64,000 nt of DNA from Archegozetes longisetosus (Eukaryota; Arthropoda; Arachnida; Sarcoptiformes; Trhypochthoniidae): positions 3,906,001-3,970,000 of the forward strand of contig JAEMBT020000001.1 in NCBI GenBank assembly GCA_018873245.2, written 5' to 3'. Each line of letters starts with the position of its first letter. Positions within the stretch are counted from its first letter, which is position 1. Below the pieces are notes generated by a model. That model saw only the letters and a program-made list of their open reading frames with translations, made no database searches and had not been told where the DNA came from. Both the position numbers and the translations under genes were made by a program. Of the stretch, positions 23,195 to 33,477 are shown piece by piece.

Positions 23195-24669
23195 TCCAAG
23201 CGTTTGTAACGTTTCAAACTATTTGCACAATATGCAGTATGCACTGCTTTTAGGCACTACTTTAGGCACTACTTTAGGCACTACTTTGTAGACTAATTTT
23301 TTAGACACAATTCTGTTATGGGAGTAATACGCAAACTATCCAGACGATTTGAGATGAGAAAAACAATCAAAATATATCAAACAATGGGTTAGAGAATGGG
23401 CTAAAACAAACTTCTAGATAATCATGTGGGTTATATATATGTCATATTTGTTATAGAAACAATACATTGATTGCTGATAGTAACTCTAAAAGTTTTTATG
23501 ACAACCTCACATACAATCTACTTATCTATCATTCTATATATTTCACTCTCTCTCCACCATTCACTCGATTTTCTAATATTTTTTTTTCACGCATTCCTTA
23601 CTTAAAACTTGCAATTTTCACAATTAATTGATTGGAAAAGCAGGAAAACCGATAAAATTAATTGGCTCTAAGCAAAGTATTACTTGTCGGCAAATATGCA
23701 TTGACTAGTGGAGAACATTAATAACTTCGTACTTTCTATTTCTAAATACAAGGAACTAAATGTTAAAATTACAAGTTTTATTCAAATCACATCACATCAC
23801 ATCACAAATAGCATTGATTCTGGCGAATAACTAATCCTTTAACTAGAACTTATCACAAGTTTCTCAAACCAGACCGTTAATAGACCTTGAATTGAATGAA
23901 GATTTTTCATAAATAATATGAATGTTATGTCTATCAGTTATGGTTAGAAACAATCGATAAAATAAACATAACTTTGTAAAAACATAGAAAAAACTATTTC
24001 TCCCATAATATCGCACACGACATAACAAAGCAATCGATTGATACCTCAATCTAAAAACTAATTTGAAAGCTTCAAATACAAAATAGTTATGAGAGTTATA
24101 ATCGTTGTAAGAGTCATAAAAGTTAAATATAGAGTCCGAATATATAACTTACATGTTATTAAGTATTTCTTCTTTATAATCATTCGACTTTTAAACAATG
24201 GCAAAACTTCATGATATAGTTAACTCAGAAACTTGTTGCAAGTTTATAAAAGAAAAACTTTTATCAAGTTCTTAATCAGAAAAGTTATTAAAAAGTAGGG
24301 CTCAAACCATATTCAAAGCAAGGCTTACATAAAGAGACGTTGTTTTTGTTGAGCATCACTCGAGGCAATGCATGAGTTACAGAAATGTATGTATTATAGC
24401 AATGCATGCGTTAAACAATTGTATTTCTGGTCACTTGAGTGCATCTCTTATCCAACAATTTTCTGCCAAATCATCCAACTAATTAATGCATGAAAAGAAA
24501 AATTGAATTAAAACAAAATAGCAGCCTATAAACAAATCTAAAACTATTGGCAATCATCTCGTGACCTTCGTATTGAATGCTATCAAATACCAATTAAAAA
24601 TAATAAGCTTTAAGTTAACTCTAGTATTGACTTAAGTATTGATTTGAAGAGAAGACACTCACTTTAAAA
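23195..24669. other. Intergenic, short tandem repeats
   Basis: No exon found. It contains three copies of TTTAGGCACTACT at 23250-23290 and a (CATCA)n run at 23786-23806. The pseudo-ADAR promoter must lie at the left part and that of AIG1 copy B at the right. Confidence 0.5.
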
Positions 24670-26051
24670 ATGACTCTCAAGTCCTATCTATTATCGCTTT
24701 CTCTACATTTGTTGGCTTTTATTACCTATGGTTATTCTTTGTTATGGTGCTTCTACCACGAAGACGTTCCTACTAGTCATCCTAAGGGACATTTCGGAGG
24801 AAGATTTAAGTATTTGACTTATTGGGATTTGGTTTGTATTTTAAACGAGCATTAACTTCAACACTAACGAGTGAGTCCATTCATTGCTTTGTCGTTTCTT
24901 TCTTTTACAGTGGATTCAATTCATAACATTCACTGTTTGTTTGTTAACTGATTTGACAACAACTCCTAACAAAAATCCATCATTAGCTCAACCATTGATT
25001 GTACGACTAAGAGATACTCTTTTTAACTGTTTGGCATTTCCTATTGGTTTTGTATGTCTTATTTTTACATACTTTTGATTACTAAATTTTGTATTAATTT
25101 GGTTTGTTTGATTATCTTTATTAGTTTGTCGTTTCGACGTTTTGGGCCATTTACTTTGTTGATCGTGAATTAATTTTCCCGATCGGCATTGAAAAGTACT
25201 ACCCGATTTGGTTAAATCATACAACTGTGAGTTCAGTTCAAATCTAGTCAGTAACTCATTCAATTAGCATTTAGTTGGAATTGATAGTTGAATGTTGAAT
25301 ATGGTAGGATTAAACTAAACAAACACTATGTCTGGTTGTTACTAGACACAAAGGTTGATTATTTTTACTGAATAAGACTTGAAAGTCATTTCTTGCTTTA
25401 TTTATCAATAGATTGTTCAAACAATCAAAATCATTTTAATAGAGATTATAATAACTTGATTTAAGCATATCGTGATTTTGCAATTTTATTGAGTCCTTGG
25501 CATCAAAACTTCAAATTAGTTGCGTTAGTATCGAGCCTAGTCATGAATTTATAATATGACAACAATTTTAATGATGTGACAAACTGCCAAATATGTCAAA
25601 CATTTAATCAAATACAACATATCGTAAAGTATAACAAACACTAATGAAATAAATTGATTGTGAAATAGCATACGTTCATTTTGCCGATACTATTGATTGA
25701 GAACCATTTGGTGTCACATAATCGTTCCCAACAAAGCAATGGCATTTCAATATTATTAGGTGTATTCATTACTTATCTTATTTGGATTTTATACATCGCC
25801 TTAACTATCGGTCATTGGGTTTATCCCATACTTGCAATCTTGACTTGGCCTTTAAGAGTTACTTTCATACTTGGTTGTGGTCTTCTAGTGATCGCCTTCT
25901 ACTACTTAGGCGACGTCTTCTACAGCATGACCTGGAGTAAGCTTTTAATTGATACTAGTTTTCAATTTGCAAGTATTGATTTGCTTTTATTGTTTGTTCA
26001 GAGTCTGCATCAAAATCGAAGATTGAGACAATTAAAAGGAAAGCCAAATAG
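24670..26051 (+). CDS. AIG1/ADTRP-family membrane hydrolase (copy B)
   Basis: Exons 24670-24831, 24911-25051, 25125-25226, 25669-25936 and 26002-26051. Introns 1-3 are phase 0; the fourth, 65 bases, is phase 1 and gives a basic C-terminal tail SASKSKIETIKRKAK. If that intron is retained the frame instead stays open to 26109. Exon 1 holds FGGRFKYLTYWDL with the conserved catalytic-type Thr; exon 3 ends YYPIWLNHTT with the conserved His. Helices: residues 5-25, 55-75, 90-118, 140-190 and 195-225 approximately. Same fold, exon pattern and predicted lipid-ester hydrolase role as copies A and C; it is nearest to copy C, its tandem neighbour. Confidence 0.88.
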
Positions 26052-26786
26052 ATTTGAGTTGACCAAATCTAAATCTATTATCACTCTATGGTTTCGGTAC
26101 AAGTTATAACGAAAAATACTCTTCCATCAACTTAAGCATCACTTTTGGCTCATTCAGATGAAGTTAGTAGAGTTAAGACATTTGTCTTGAAACGCAAATG
26201 AACAACGGCTTCTATTCTATATTATATTAGTGTTCAATCTCGTTATTTTGAGTTACTCATCATTAAATGACTGAACTTGATGTCAAATCTAAACAAATTT
26301 TCTCAACTAAGTAATGAAATTATTTAAATAGGTTATTTGCAATTATTCTGATCCTTTTGTACTGATTGTTGATCTCAGTCTAAAAAATATAAATCTGCAA
26401 ATGTTGTACATCGTGTTTTCAACACTACTAAACATCTAAATGTTGACTTAAATTTGAATTATTTTTACGGTTATTATTCAATTTTTGTTTTTCTATCTTT
26501 AATCAAATAAATGAATTAGTAAATGTTTAAATTTGTCTGATATAATAAATAAATAAAATTGATATTTAGAAGAACAGTAGAGACTGTAAGTTAGAAATGA
26601 ACTTAGATCGAGAGCAACCCTGTCCTTGGGCTGAAGGAGATGTAGCGTTCTCGTAAATTTATAATGAATACAGATTGAATAATAAATTATAGATATAAAC
26701 GCTTATCAATGTAGATATTGGCTGCATAGCACGACTCTATTCAAGTGAAACTCAGTTTATTTATTCAATTACGAGACAGTCTAAAA
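26052..26786. other. Intergenic between tandem AIG1 copies
   Basis: 735 bases between the stop of copy B and the start of copy C. A short GC-richer patch (26610-26655) has no assigned role. Confidence 0.5.
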
Positions 26787-27969
26787 ATGTCTTACTCGCC
26801 ATCAATCAATTCAATAGTACATTTTTGTGCATTTATAATATATGGATATGCTATATATTGGCAAGAGGTCCATATGAAGCCATTACCACTCAGAAGTCCT
26901 CAAGCAAGCTATGCAGGACGCTGGAAGTATTTGACTCATTGGGATTTGGTATTATAAAATTGTTTCAAATCATACTGAATTTCTAGTCTTTTTTCTCTTG
27001 TTCCTAGATTTTACAGTTCGTATTCTTCACGATTAGCTTAATCTATGATTTATTGCCACGTAATCAAACATCTGATTTGCAGAGACTGAGAAAAGTTAGA
27101 GATTATATCTTTCATGGATTAGCCTTTCCAACAGCTCTGGTATTACTATTTAGACATTTTTGTAAACAATCTAACTCTTTGTTATATTTTGATAGTATGT
27201 GTCGATAACGTTCTGGACTTTATATGCAATTGATAGAGAATTAATATTTCCGCAAATACTAGAACGCTATTATCCAAATTGGATCAACCACACAGTTGTA
27301 TGTGATCTACCCATTAATTGATACAAAGCCAGTCATGTTCAAAACTCGTGAAGTAAACGCGAGCGCCAATTACGAATTTCATTTGATTGAAAATTTCAAA
27401 ATTCAAGTATTTTACTCATACAAAACTTAATACTAGAAAATCATGAATATAATTAAGATTATGAAAGTTTAAATACAGAATCCACAAAAAATATTGGTTG
27501 AATAAGTTGTTTTGAGAGGTTATTATAAGCGTAAATAATAACCGTAATATTGAATAAAATCAACCACGCTAAACACTGGGCCCCAAGCGCGAGCCTGAGT
27601 CCGAGCTTGAACATGACAGTTTAAAAGCTATTCATCAGATAACTTCATTAATAACTAACTAAACTTATTTGATAGCATACTTTGATCACTCCATTCGTTT
27701 TGGTTGAGTCGTATATGAATTATCACATAATTCCAAGTAACAAAGTTGGACTGACTCTGTTATTCAGTCTGGTATTTGCGTATTCTTTTTGGACATTTTA
27801 TATTGCCTTAGTCATCAAATTTTGGGTCTACCCCTTTATGGAGATCATGAGTTGGCCTAGTAGAATATCATTCATCAGTGTCGCAACTGTTTTCTTCACA
27901 GTATTATATTTTATAGGAATTAAATTACATAAGAAATTGTGGCCAAAAAAGCGCATCAAAAATATATAA
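26787..27969 (+). CDS. AIG1/ADTRP-family membrane hydrolase (copy C)
   Basis: Exons 26787-26948, 27008-27139, 27196-27297, 27676-27969, all phase 0. I chose the Met at 26787 over the in-frame Met at 26745 because it makes exon 1 54 codons, exactly as in copy B. YAGRWKYLTHWDL carries the catalytic-type Thr, and YYPNWINHTV the His. The last exon encodes three helices, and the protein ends in a lysine-rich tail KKLWPKKRIKNI, resembling a cytosolic ER-type basic end. It arose by tandem duplication with copy B. Confidence 0.9.
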
Positions 27970-29699
27970 TGTCTTATGTATAGACTCTTCATCACTTATT
28001 ATTTGAAGCTTAAATTTGAATGCAAATCAATTTTAGGTTGAATAATTAAGTATTTTAGTTTTGGTCCAAATTTTACAATATATATACATTTAGCCTTTTA
28101 TATTAAGCTGTAAACTTTTTAAACCAATTTGTCGTACTATCTTCTCAAATGTTTTAGTAGATTAGTAGACTAATAAGATTTGAAACTTTTTACTAATAAA
28201 GATCCTCTAATTTTGCAGCGAATAATGTCGAAAATAGTTTTTATATTAAGAAATCGAAAACTTAGATTCAAATGAAAATGATGGTAGTAAATAGATTTAA
28301 GAAATGTAATGAATAAAAAGGAATCGAGATGGAGGTAATAAGAAACCTCTTTCATTGTTTATTATACGTATGCATTTGTATGTATTAATTTACAGTATAA
28401 AAATAATTGATTTTACTCAATACCTGTAGGGTCTAATGTTATTTTACTACTTCTATCAATAATTATTTAAAAGTTTTTATCAAGTCTTCAACCTGAGTCT
28501 TAGGATTTGACATATCTAAAACTTTTCTATGCATTAGGTTCTAAAACGTTTCGAACAAACTACATGCTGAAGTTCTAACTAAATAAGTTCTTATTTAGTT
28601 AGTAAGGTCTTAAGATTGAGGCTCTAAACTTGATGCCTTTTCCATATTGTTCAACAATAGGAAAGGACATAGAAAGCGAAAATTTAATTTTAGAAAATAC
28701 TCAAATGGGCAGTGATAGGCTTAGGAAAATGATACAGTTTAACTTTAAGTTGAACATGCAAAGCCCTTCTGAAAGTGAGTAAAAATTGCACCTTAATTTT
28801 TCACGGGTTTATTTATGCTTTTGTTAAAAAGAGATTAAGTATATGTTTTGTTGTATTAGACTTGATGAAGAGCGAGCCGTTTTAACATACTGTAAATCAT
28901 TTGATTACACACAGATGCCAAACTTTATTGCATATGAACTGTTTAATTTTGTAGACTCAAGAATTGAAGTTAAATCGTTTTTATTGACTAAAAATGATTG
29001 AATACATAATGAGCAAAATGAAATCTTACTGAACAAACACTAATTGTAAGAACGCACATTATTATTAAATGTAGATATAGTCAAAACGTTGTATTGAGCT
29101 TGAATTGAAGCATTAACTTTATTTTTAATTAAAGCTCAAATATATTCAAAAGCGAATTGTTAGTCAAATTCAAGTCTAATTGATGGAAAATCCTTATTTT
29201 TCAAAATTTCGATTACAATAAAAGCTGAATTTTAGTTCAAAAAAGGAACTTAAGATAAATTAAACAAATAGGAAAATGAAAAGCTTAAAACTTAAAATAA
29301 ACAGGAGAAAAGTTTGGTCAAATAAAATTGACTTCCTTATAAAAGATCCTTAAAAGATCTAAATGTTTCCAGTTGTAAAACTCTAATAATAAGTAAGCTA
29401 TTGGTCAACAATTTCACTTATCCAGTGCGTTGACTTTTTCACCTTATCCTAAACTACTGATGTCCACTGAAAGTCCAGTGAAAAGTTACTGACCTTTCCT
29501 GTTTGTTCATCAATACACATGAGATTAATCTAAAAAGAGAAACTCTAAAAGTTTTGTTAGCTTTGATTTTCATATAAATAGGAGTTGAGGTGAAGAGCTA
29601 AATCATTCAAAACTTAGTAGTGATATATGTTCACTAAACTTTTCAACTTTTTTCCTTATATATTTAGAAACTTTACAAATTAAACTTTTGTCAACCAAA
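27970..29699. other. Intergenic, no gene seen
   Basis: 1.7 kb of AT-rich DNA between AIG1 copy C and the secreted protein gene. It holds a small palindrome near 28574-28602 (CTAAATAAG/CTTATTTAG) and nothing else I can support. Confidence 0.5.
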
Positions 29700-30408
29700 A
29701 TGAATTTTAGAGTTTTTGCTTCATTATTCACGATCATATATGTGGTCAACTGTGAAGAACATATGATGCAAGTGCTTGAAGTCAAACCTCAAAGAGTCGC
29801 AGAAATGGTCCAAAGATCTCAAGAAAACACAAACAATCAAATAGCAGAAGGAAATGCCGAAGAAGCTGTCAAGACTGATGTGAGATCTGGAGGTTCGACA
29901 ACTCCACCTACACCAATAATCAGTAAATTTAGAAACTTTTTAAAACTTTTGTTAGTATTGAATACATTGTTTATTTAATTACAATTACTTATTATCCATA
30001 AAAGTAGTTGGGATTGATCAAGTCAAACCAGTATCGCAACATCAGCCACATATCATTGTAACTGGGCAAAAGCCACAACATCCGCAGATCATTGTAACTG
30101 GACAAAAGCCACAACACTCACAAATCATTGTAACCGAACAAAAGCCACAAAAGCCGCAGATCATTATAACTGAGCAACAACCACAACAGCCACAAATAAT
30201 CATTAACGAACAAGTGCAACCTCTTCCTCCGTCAACAGTTAGCGTGTCAACACACTCGCGACACTGCGTGGTCTTAGGACGTCACGGAACATGTACTTCT
30301 ATTCCCAGCTTTTACAGTTGTATTAGAGGAGGAGGATTGTTGGCCCCAGATATAAGGAAATGCTCATGGATTCAGGGCTGCTGTGTCAGAAATTTGTTCA
30401 GTAAATAA
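29700..30408 (+). CDS. Secreted proline/glutamine-repeat protein with six-cysteine C-terminal module
   Basis: Two exons, 29700-29922 and 30005-30408, 208 residues. The ATG at 29700 starts a signal peptide (NFRVFASLFTIIYVVNC), so the product is secreted. After a hydrophilic linker, exon 2 encodes five tandem 12-residue repeats of the type PQIIVTGQKPQH (30036-30215), then a cysteine module with spacing C-x8-C-x8-C-x13-C-x5-CC (30259-30390), ending GCCVRNLFSK. The terminal CC and the basic, glycine-bearing character recall beta- and big-defensin C-terminal modules, but inter-cysteine lengths are longer than the usual beta-defensin ones and homology is not shown. It could be an antimicrobial peptide precursor, a cuticle or silk-like protein, or a salivary protein. 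No other copy is seen nearby. Confidence 0.75.
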
Positions 30409-31160
30409 TCACTTTCGCTATGAGTTTGACCAGTTTTGCTATTAATTAACTTATTTAGACAAATATTTCATAATTGACTTATTTATAAACATATTTATAG
30501 TTAATTTATTTAACTTATTATACTATTTATGCCTTATTTTTACCAATCTTTTAGTGTATTTCTGATTTTTAAAATTTGATTTAATAAAAATCTTGGGATA
30601 AAAGAACTTTGTATTCTTTAAGTTTAATCTGTGATGAAAAAATTGTATCACTATTTGAAACGATATAAAAAAAATATGAATGAATTATTGGGAATAATTT
30701 AATAAGAATTCGATTATTTTTAAGAAGTTGCTTAAAATTTAATTCAATTGTGAAGGTTTTAATTGCAAATATCTATTGAGTATTAAAGCTGTTCAGGTGT
30801 AGTAAAATAACTAAACTGAAGAATAATGCATACGGACTTATGTCCTTATAAGCTTTTATAAACATTTTAAGCTTTCATCAGCTTTGCAACTCTTCAGCAC
30901 TTAAGGACTCCTATTGTAGCACTTACCAGATAATCATTAAAAATACATTAGTCTACAATCAAACTAGCAATCCTTTTATTTCTAATTAAAATTAAGTTTT
31001 CATTATGACAAATGTAAGAAATACTTAGAAAACTTTTAAAGTTATCACCAGCGATTGTTAAACGATTTGACTGGAAGTTTTCTTCCATGTTAACTTCTAT
31101 GTTAACATACATGTGAACGACATAATGAAAATTGTGCACCTATTTTTTGAATTAAATATA
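30409..31160. other. Intergenic, no gene seen
   Basis: AT-rich flank between the secreted-protein gene and U4. A 63-codon frame on - at 30948-31139 lacks an ATG at its start and overlaps a TTAACAT direct repeat (31084-31110); not called. Confidence 0.5.
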
Positions 31161-31303
31161 GGCCGGTCTGTGGCCTGCAAAAATTGCCGATTCCGACGGT
31201 ATTGCACGTCGTAATGGCGGGGTATTGGGTTTAGTTTTCAACTAGCAATAACCTCAGCTCAGGATGACCTTCATTGCTTGAGGTACTGCCTCTGCGCAAA
31301 GCT
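31161..31303 (-). ncRNA. U4: U4 spliceosomal snRNA
   Basis: On the minus strand the RNA starts AGCTTTGCGCAG at 31303 and follows U4 throughout: the U6-pairing stem I/II regions, the 5' stem-loop, GGTTATTGCTAGTTGAAAAC, the strongly conserved CCCAATACCCCGCC, the second U4 stem-loop with GTGCAATA, the Sm site AATTTTTG and a terminal stem GGCC(A/C)...GGCC. The length is about 143 nt, matching U4 (about 145 nt in human). U4 base-pairs with U6 in the U4/U6.U5 tri-snRNP and releases it during spliceosome activation. It stands out as a GC-rich island in AT-rich DNA. No other snRNA is seen in the window. Confidence 0.96.
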
Positions 31304-31882
31304 TAAATTTATTAGAGCTCAACATTCTGTCACTTCACATACTATATTTTTGTCTATTACAGTTACTATTCTACTTCTTCTCCCTTTTTGCCATTTTTTC
31401 TTGCTTCATCTTGATCATCTTTCATTTTTTAGTTTTTAACTTATTTGTTTAACAAATTTGTCTGTTTAGAAACATTAGAAAATGGTCCAAACTGATATTA
31501 AATTATAAATCGTTATATACTATAACGAGTGATAACTTAATGTTGATATTACCTTTGCGATCAATAAGTCTTAAAAACTTGAACTCTACGTCAACTTAGG
31601 TTAAACTAAATCAAACTCTGCTCAAAATCAATTTAAACAATTTATAGTTTCGAAATCGTTTGATCTTATTATGAAAAATTTTACTATTGATTATTGAATA
31701 ACTTTAGATAAATTTTCATAACGTTTTTAATAACCATTTAACTTTAATAAAAATAATTATAACTTATGTAAATAACTACATCAACTCCGCTTCAATTTAA
31801 TCATTAATTACTGTTCAATTTTATTAATAAACAGATAAAATAAATAGACTAAACATACAAAAAATGCATTTAATCAATCAAA
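31304..31882. other. Spacer upstream of U4 and downstream of BCCIP
   Basis: 580 AT-rich bases. The U4 promoter (proximal sequence element about 50-70 bases upstream of 31303) must lie at the left end; I cannot define it from sequence alone. Confidence 0.4.
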
Positions 31883-33042
31883 TTATTTAAATTCATCTTT
31901 CAATTTATCAATAGCTTTATGCCAGTTATCATTACTTAAAAATAAAACTTTGCGTAAAGGTTCGAAAAGTTTCTCGTCATCTCTCCAGTCAAAGGCATCA
32001 GAATCACATTGGTTGGCCACACTGTACTCGAAGCTATGATCAGCTAATTCATCAAATATCTCCTCCTCTGCGTTCACGTAAATTACTTCCGAGTCTTTTG
32101 TTTTCTTACTATTTGTTGGCTTTGTCTTCAATAGTTTACAAACCATTAGATACCAATCGAAATCTAGAGTTAACTTGTTTTTACTATTTTTAGCTGTCTT
32201 CAAATCATTTAACAACTGCTGATACGATGGCAATGATATCTTTGGAGGCAAGTTAGTGAACCGTTCGTTAACTATAAGCCCAATCTTTTGTGAACTACTA
32301 CCCAATAATTGATTTATTTGATTATCTTTTGGGATATAAGATATTAATGTACTCTTAATTTGTTTTATACATTCCTTCTCTGAATGGTCAGTGAGGGATA
32401 TAACAGAAGTCACGCCATAGATGTCTTCATCATCACTATCACTATCGCTCTCTTCGCTATCTTCTACTTCTTCTTGCTATAAAGAAATATAAACAATAAA
32501 AGTCTAAAACATTTTGAAAAAGGACTCAAAAATTTGAAACTTAATTATCCTAAGTTTAGAATCTTAGGGAAGGTTTAGTGTTGAAATTAAGTTTATTTTA
32601 AAATTGTTTGAATGCAAAACTGAATTAAATAAAAACCTTAATAACAGAACAAATAAAGTTTTGTTCAATCAGTAGTTGAGTTAATTGAGAGAGATCGATC
32701 TTCTCCTTGAGCCAAAGCTGTCCTAAAAGACATTTGATACCATTGAAGTCATCGTTGTTTGGCTGATAAGCACCAAAATCTATATCTACTTGCTGTCAAT
32801 CAATACAATAATGAATAAAACACTTTTCTATTAATTTAGACTCAATACAATTCAATCAATACTTTATTAATAAATTCTTTATCTTCCTCTTCATCGCTAT
32901 CAACGTCTTCTTCCATGTCTTCGGAGTCTGAGTTTTCAGACGATTGTTGGTCATCATCTTGATTGTTGTCTAGTTGTTTGTCCACATTTTCGTTGTCTTC
33001 AACATTTTCGTGTTTTCTTTTCTTTCGTGCCTGAGACGACAT
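31883..33042 (-). CDS. BCCIP: BCCIP/Bcp1-family protein
   Basis: Nuclear BRCA2- and CDKN1A-interacting protein, homologue of yeast Bcp1, a chaperone of ribosomal protein L23/uL14 and exporter of Mss4. Exons 32863-33042, 32637-32792 and 31883-32476; all introns are phase 0; 309 residues, close to human BCCIP (about 314). The N terminus is a basic patch (RKKRK) then a long Asp/Glu/Ser-rich acidic stretch typical of the family. The core contains DFNGIKCLLGQLWLKE, a second acidic stretch, PSYQQLLNDL matching the PMYQQLQKEL motif, and NAEEEIFDELADHSFEYSV matching the NAEEE(F/I) motif. It faces the PTP gene head to head across 435 bases, which probably hold both promoters. Confidence 0.93.
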
Positions 33043-33477
33043 TATTTCTAAATATTGTTTTGATTAATAGCAGAAAATATTGAACACATAAAACACGTGA
33101 AACTTTCAGATGTTTTTAGTGATTGAAAAGTTAGTGAAAATTGTAACTACTAGATGGTAGCATTAGCGCTAATTTTGCACTCATTCTACATTTTCAATAC
33201 AATACAACTTATTTAATAAAAACAACATATTTCTCAACAAAATTTTCAATCTTTCAATAAACTTAATATTGAATCAAAATTTTTATAACATTAAAATTTG
33301 TATACTATGCTTAAAACTTATTCTAACATGTCATCCATAAAGGCTTTGCATTAAACGCATACAGTGGGAAACGACTGCGTCTCAAACTGAAGCTGTGTAT
33401 TAGACGAAATTTTTCTCTCAAAAAAGTTTATTTATAGTGTCGACAAAAATAAGTTATCATTAAGTATGATGTGAAGA
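33043..33477. promoter_or_regulatory. Shared head-to-head promoter region, BCCIP and PTP genes
   Basis: 435 bases separate the two divergent start codons. This is inferred from gene arrangement; no specific element was identified. If the PTP gene has unseen upstream exons, the region is intronic to it instead. Confidence 0.35.

Noticed and set aside
30948-31139. 63-codon frame on - next to U4
   Set aside because: It begins at a GTG, contains a TTAACAT direct repeat and no known motif.
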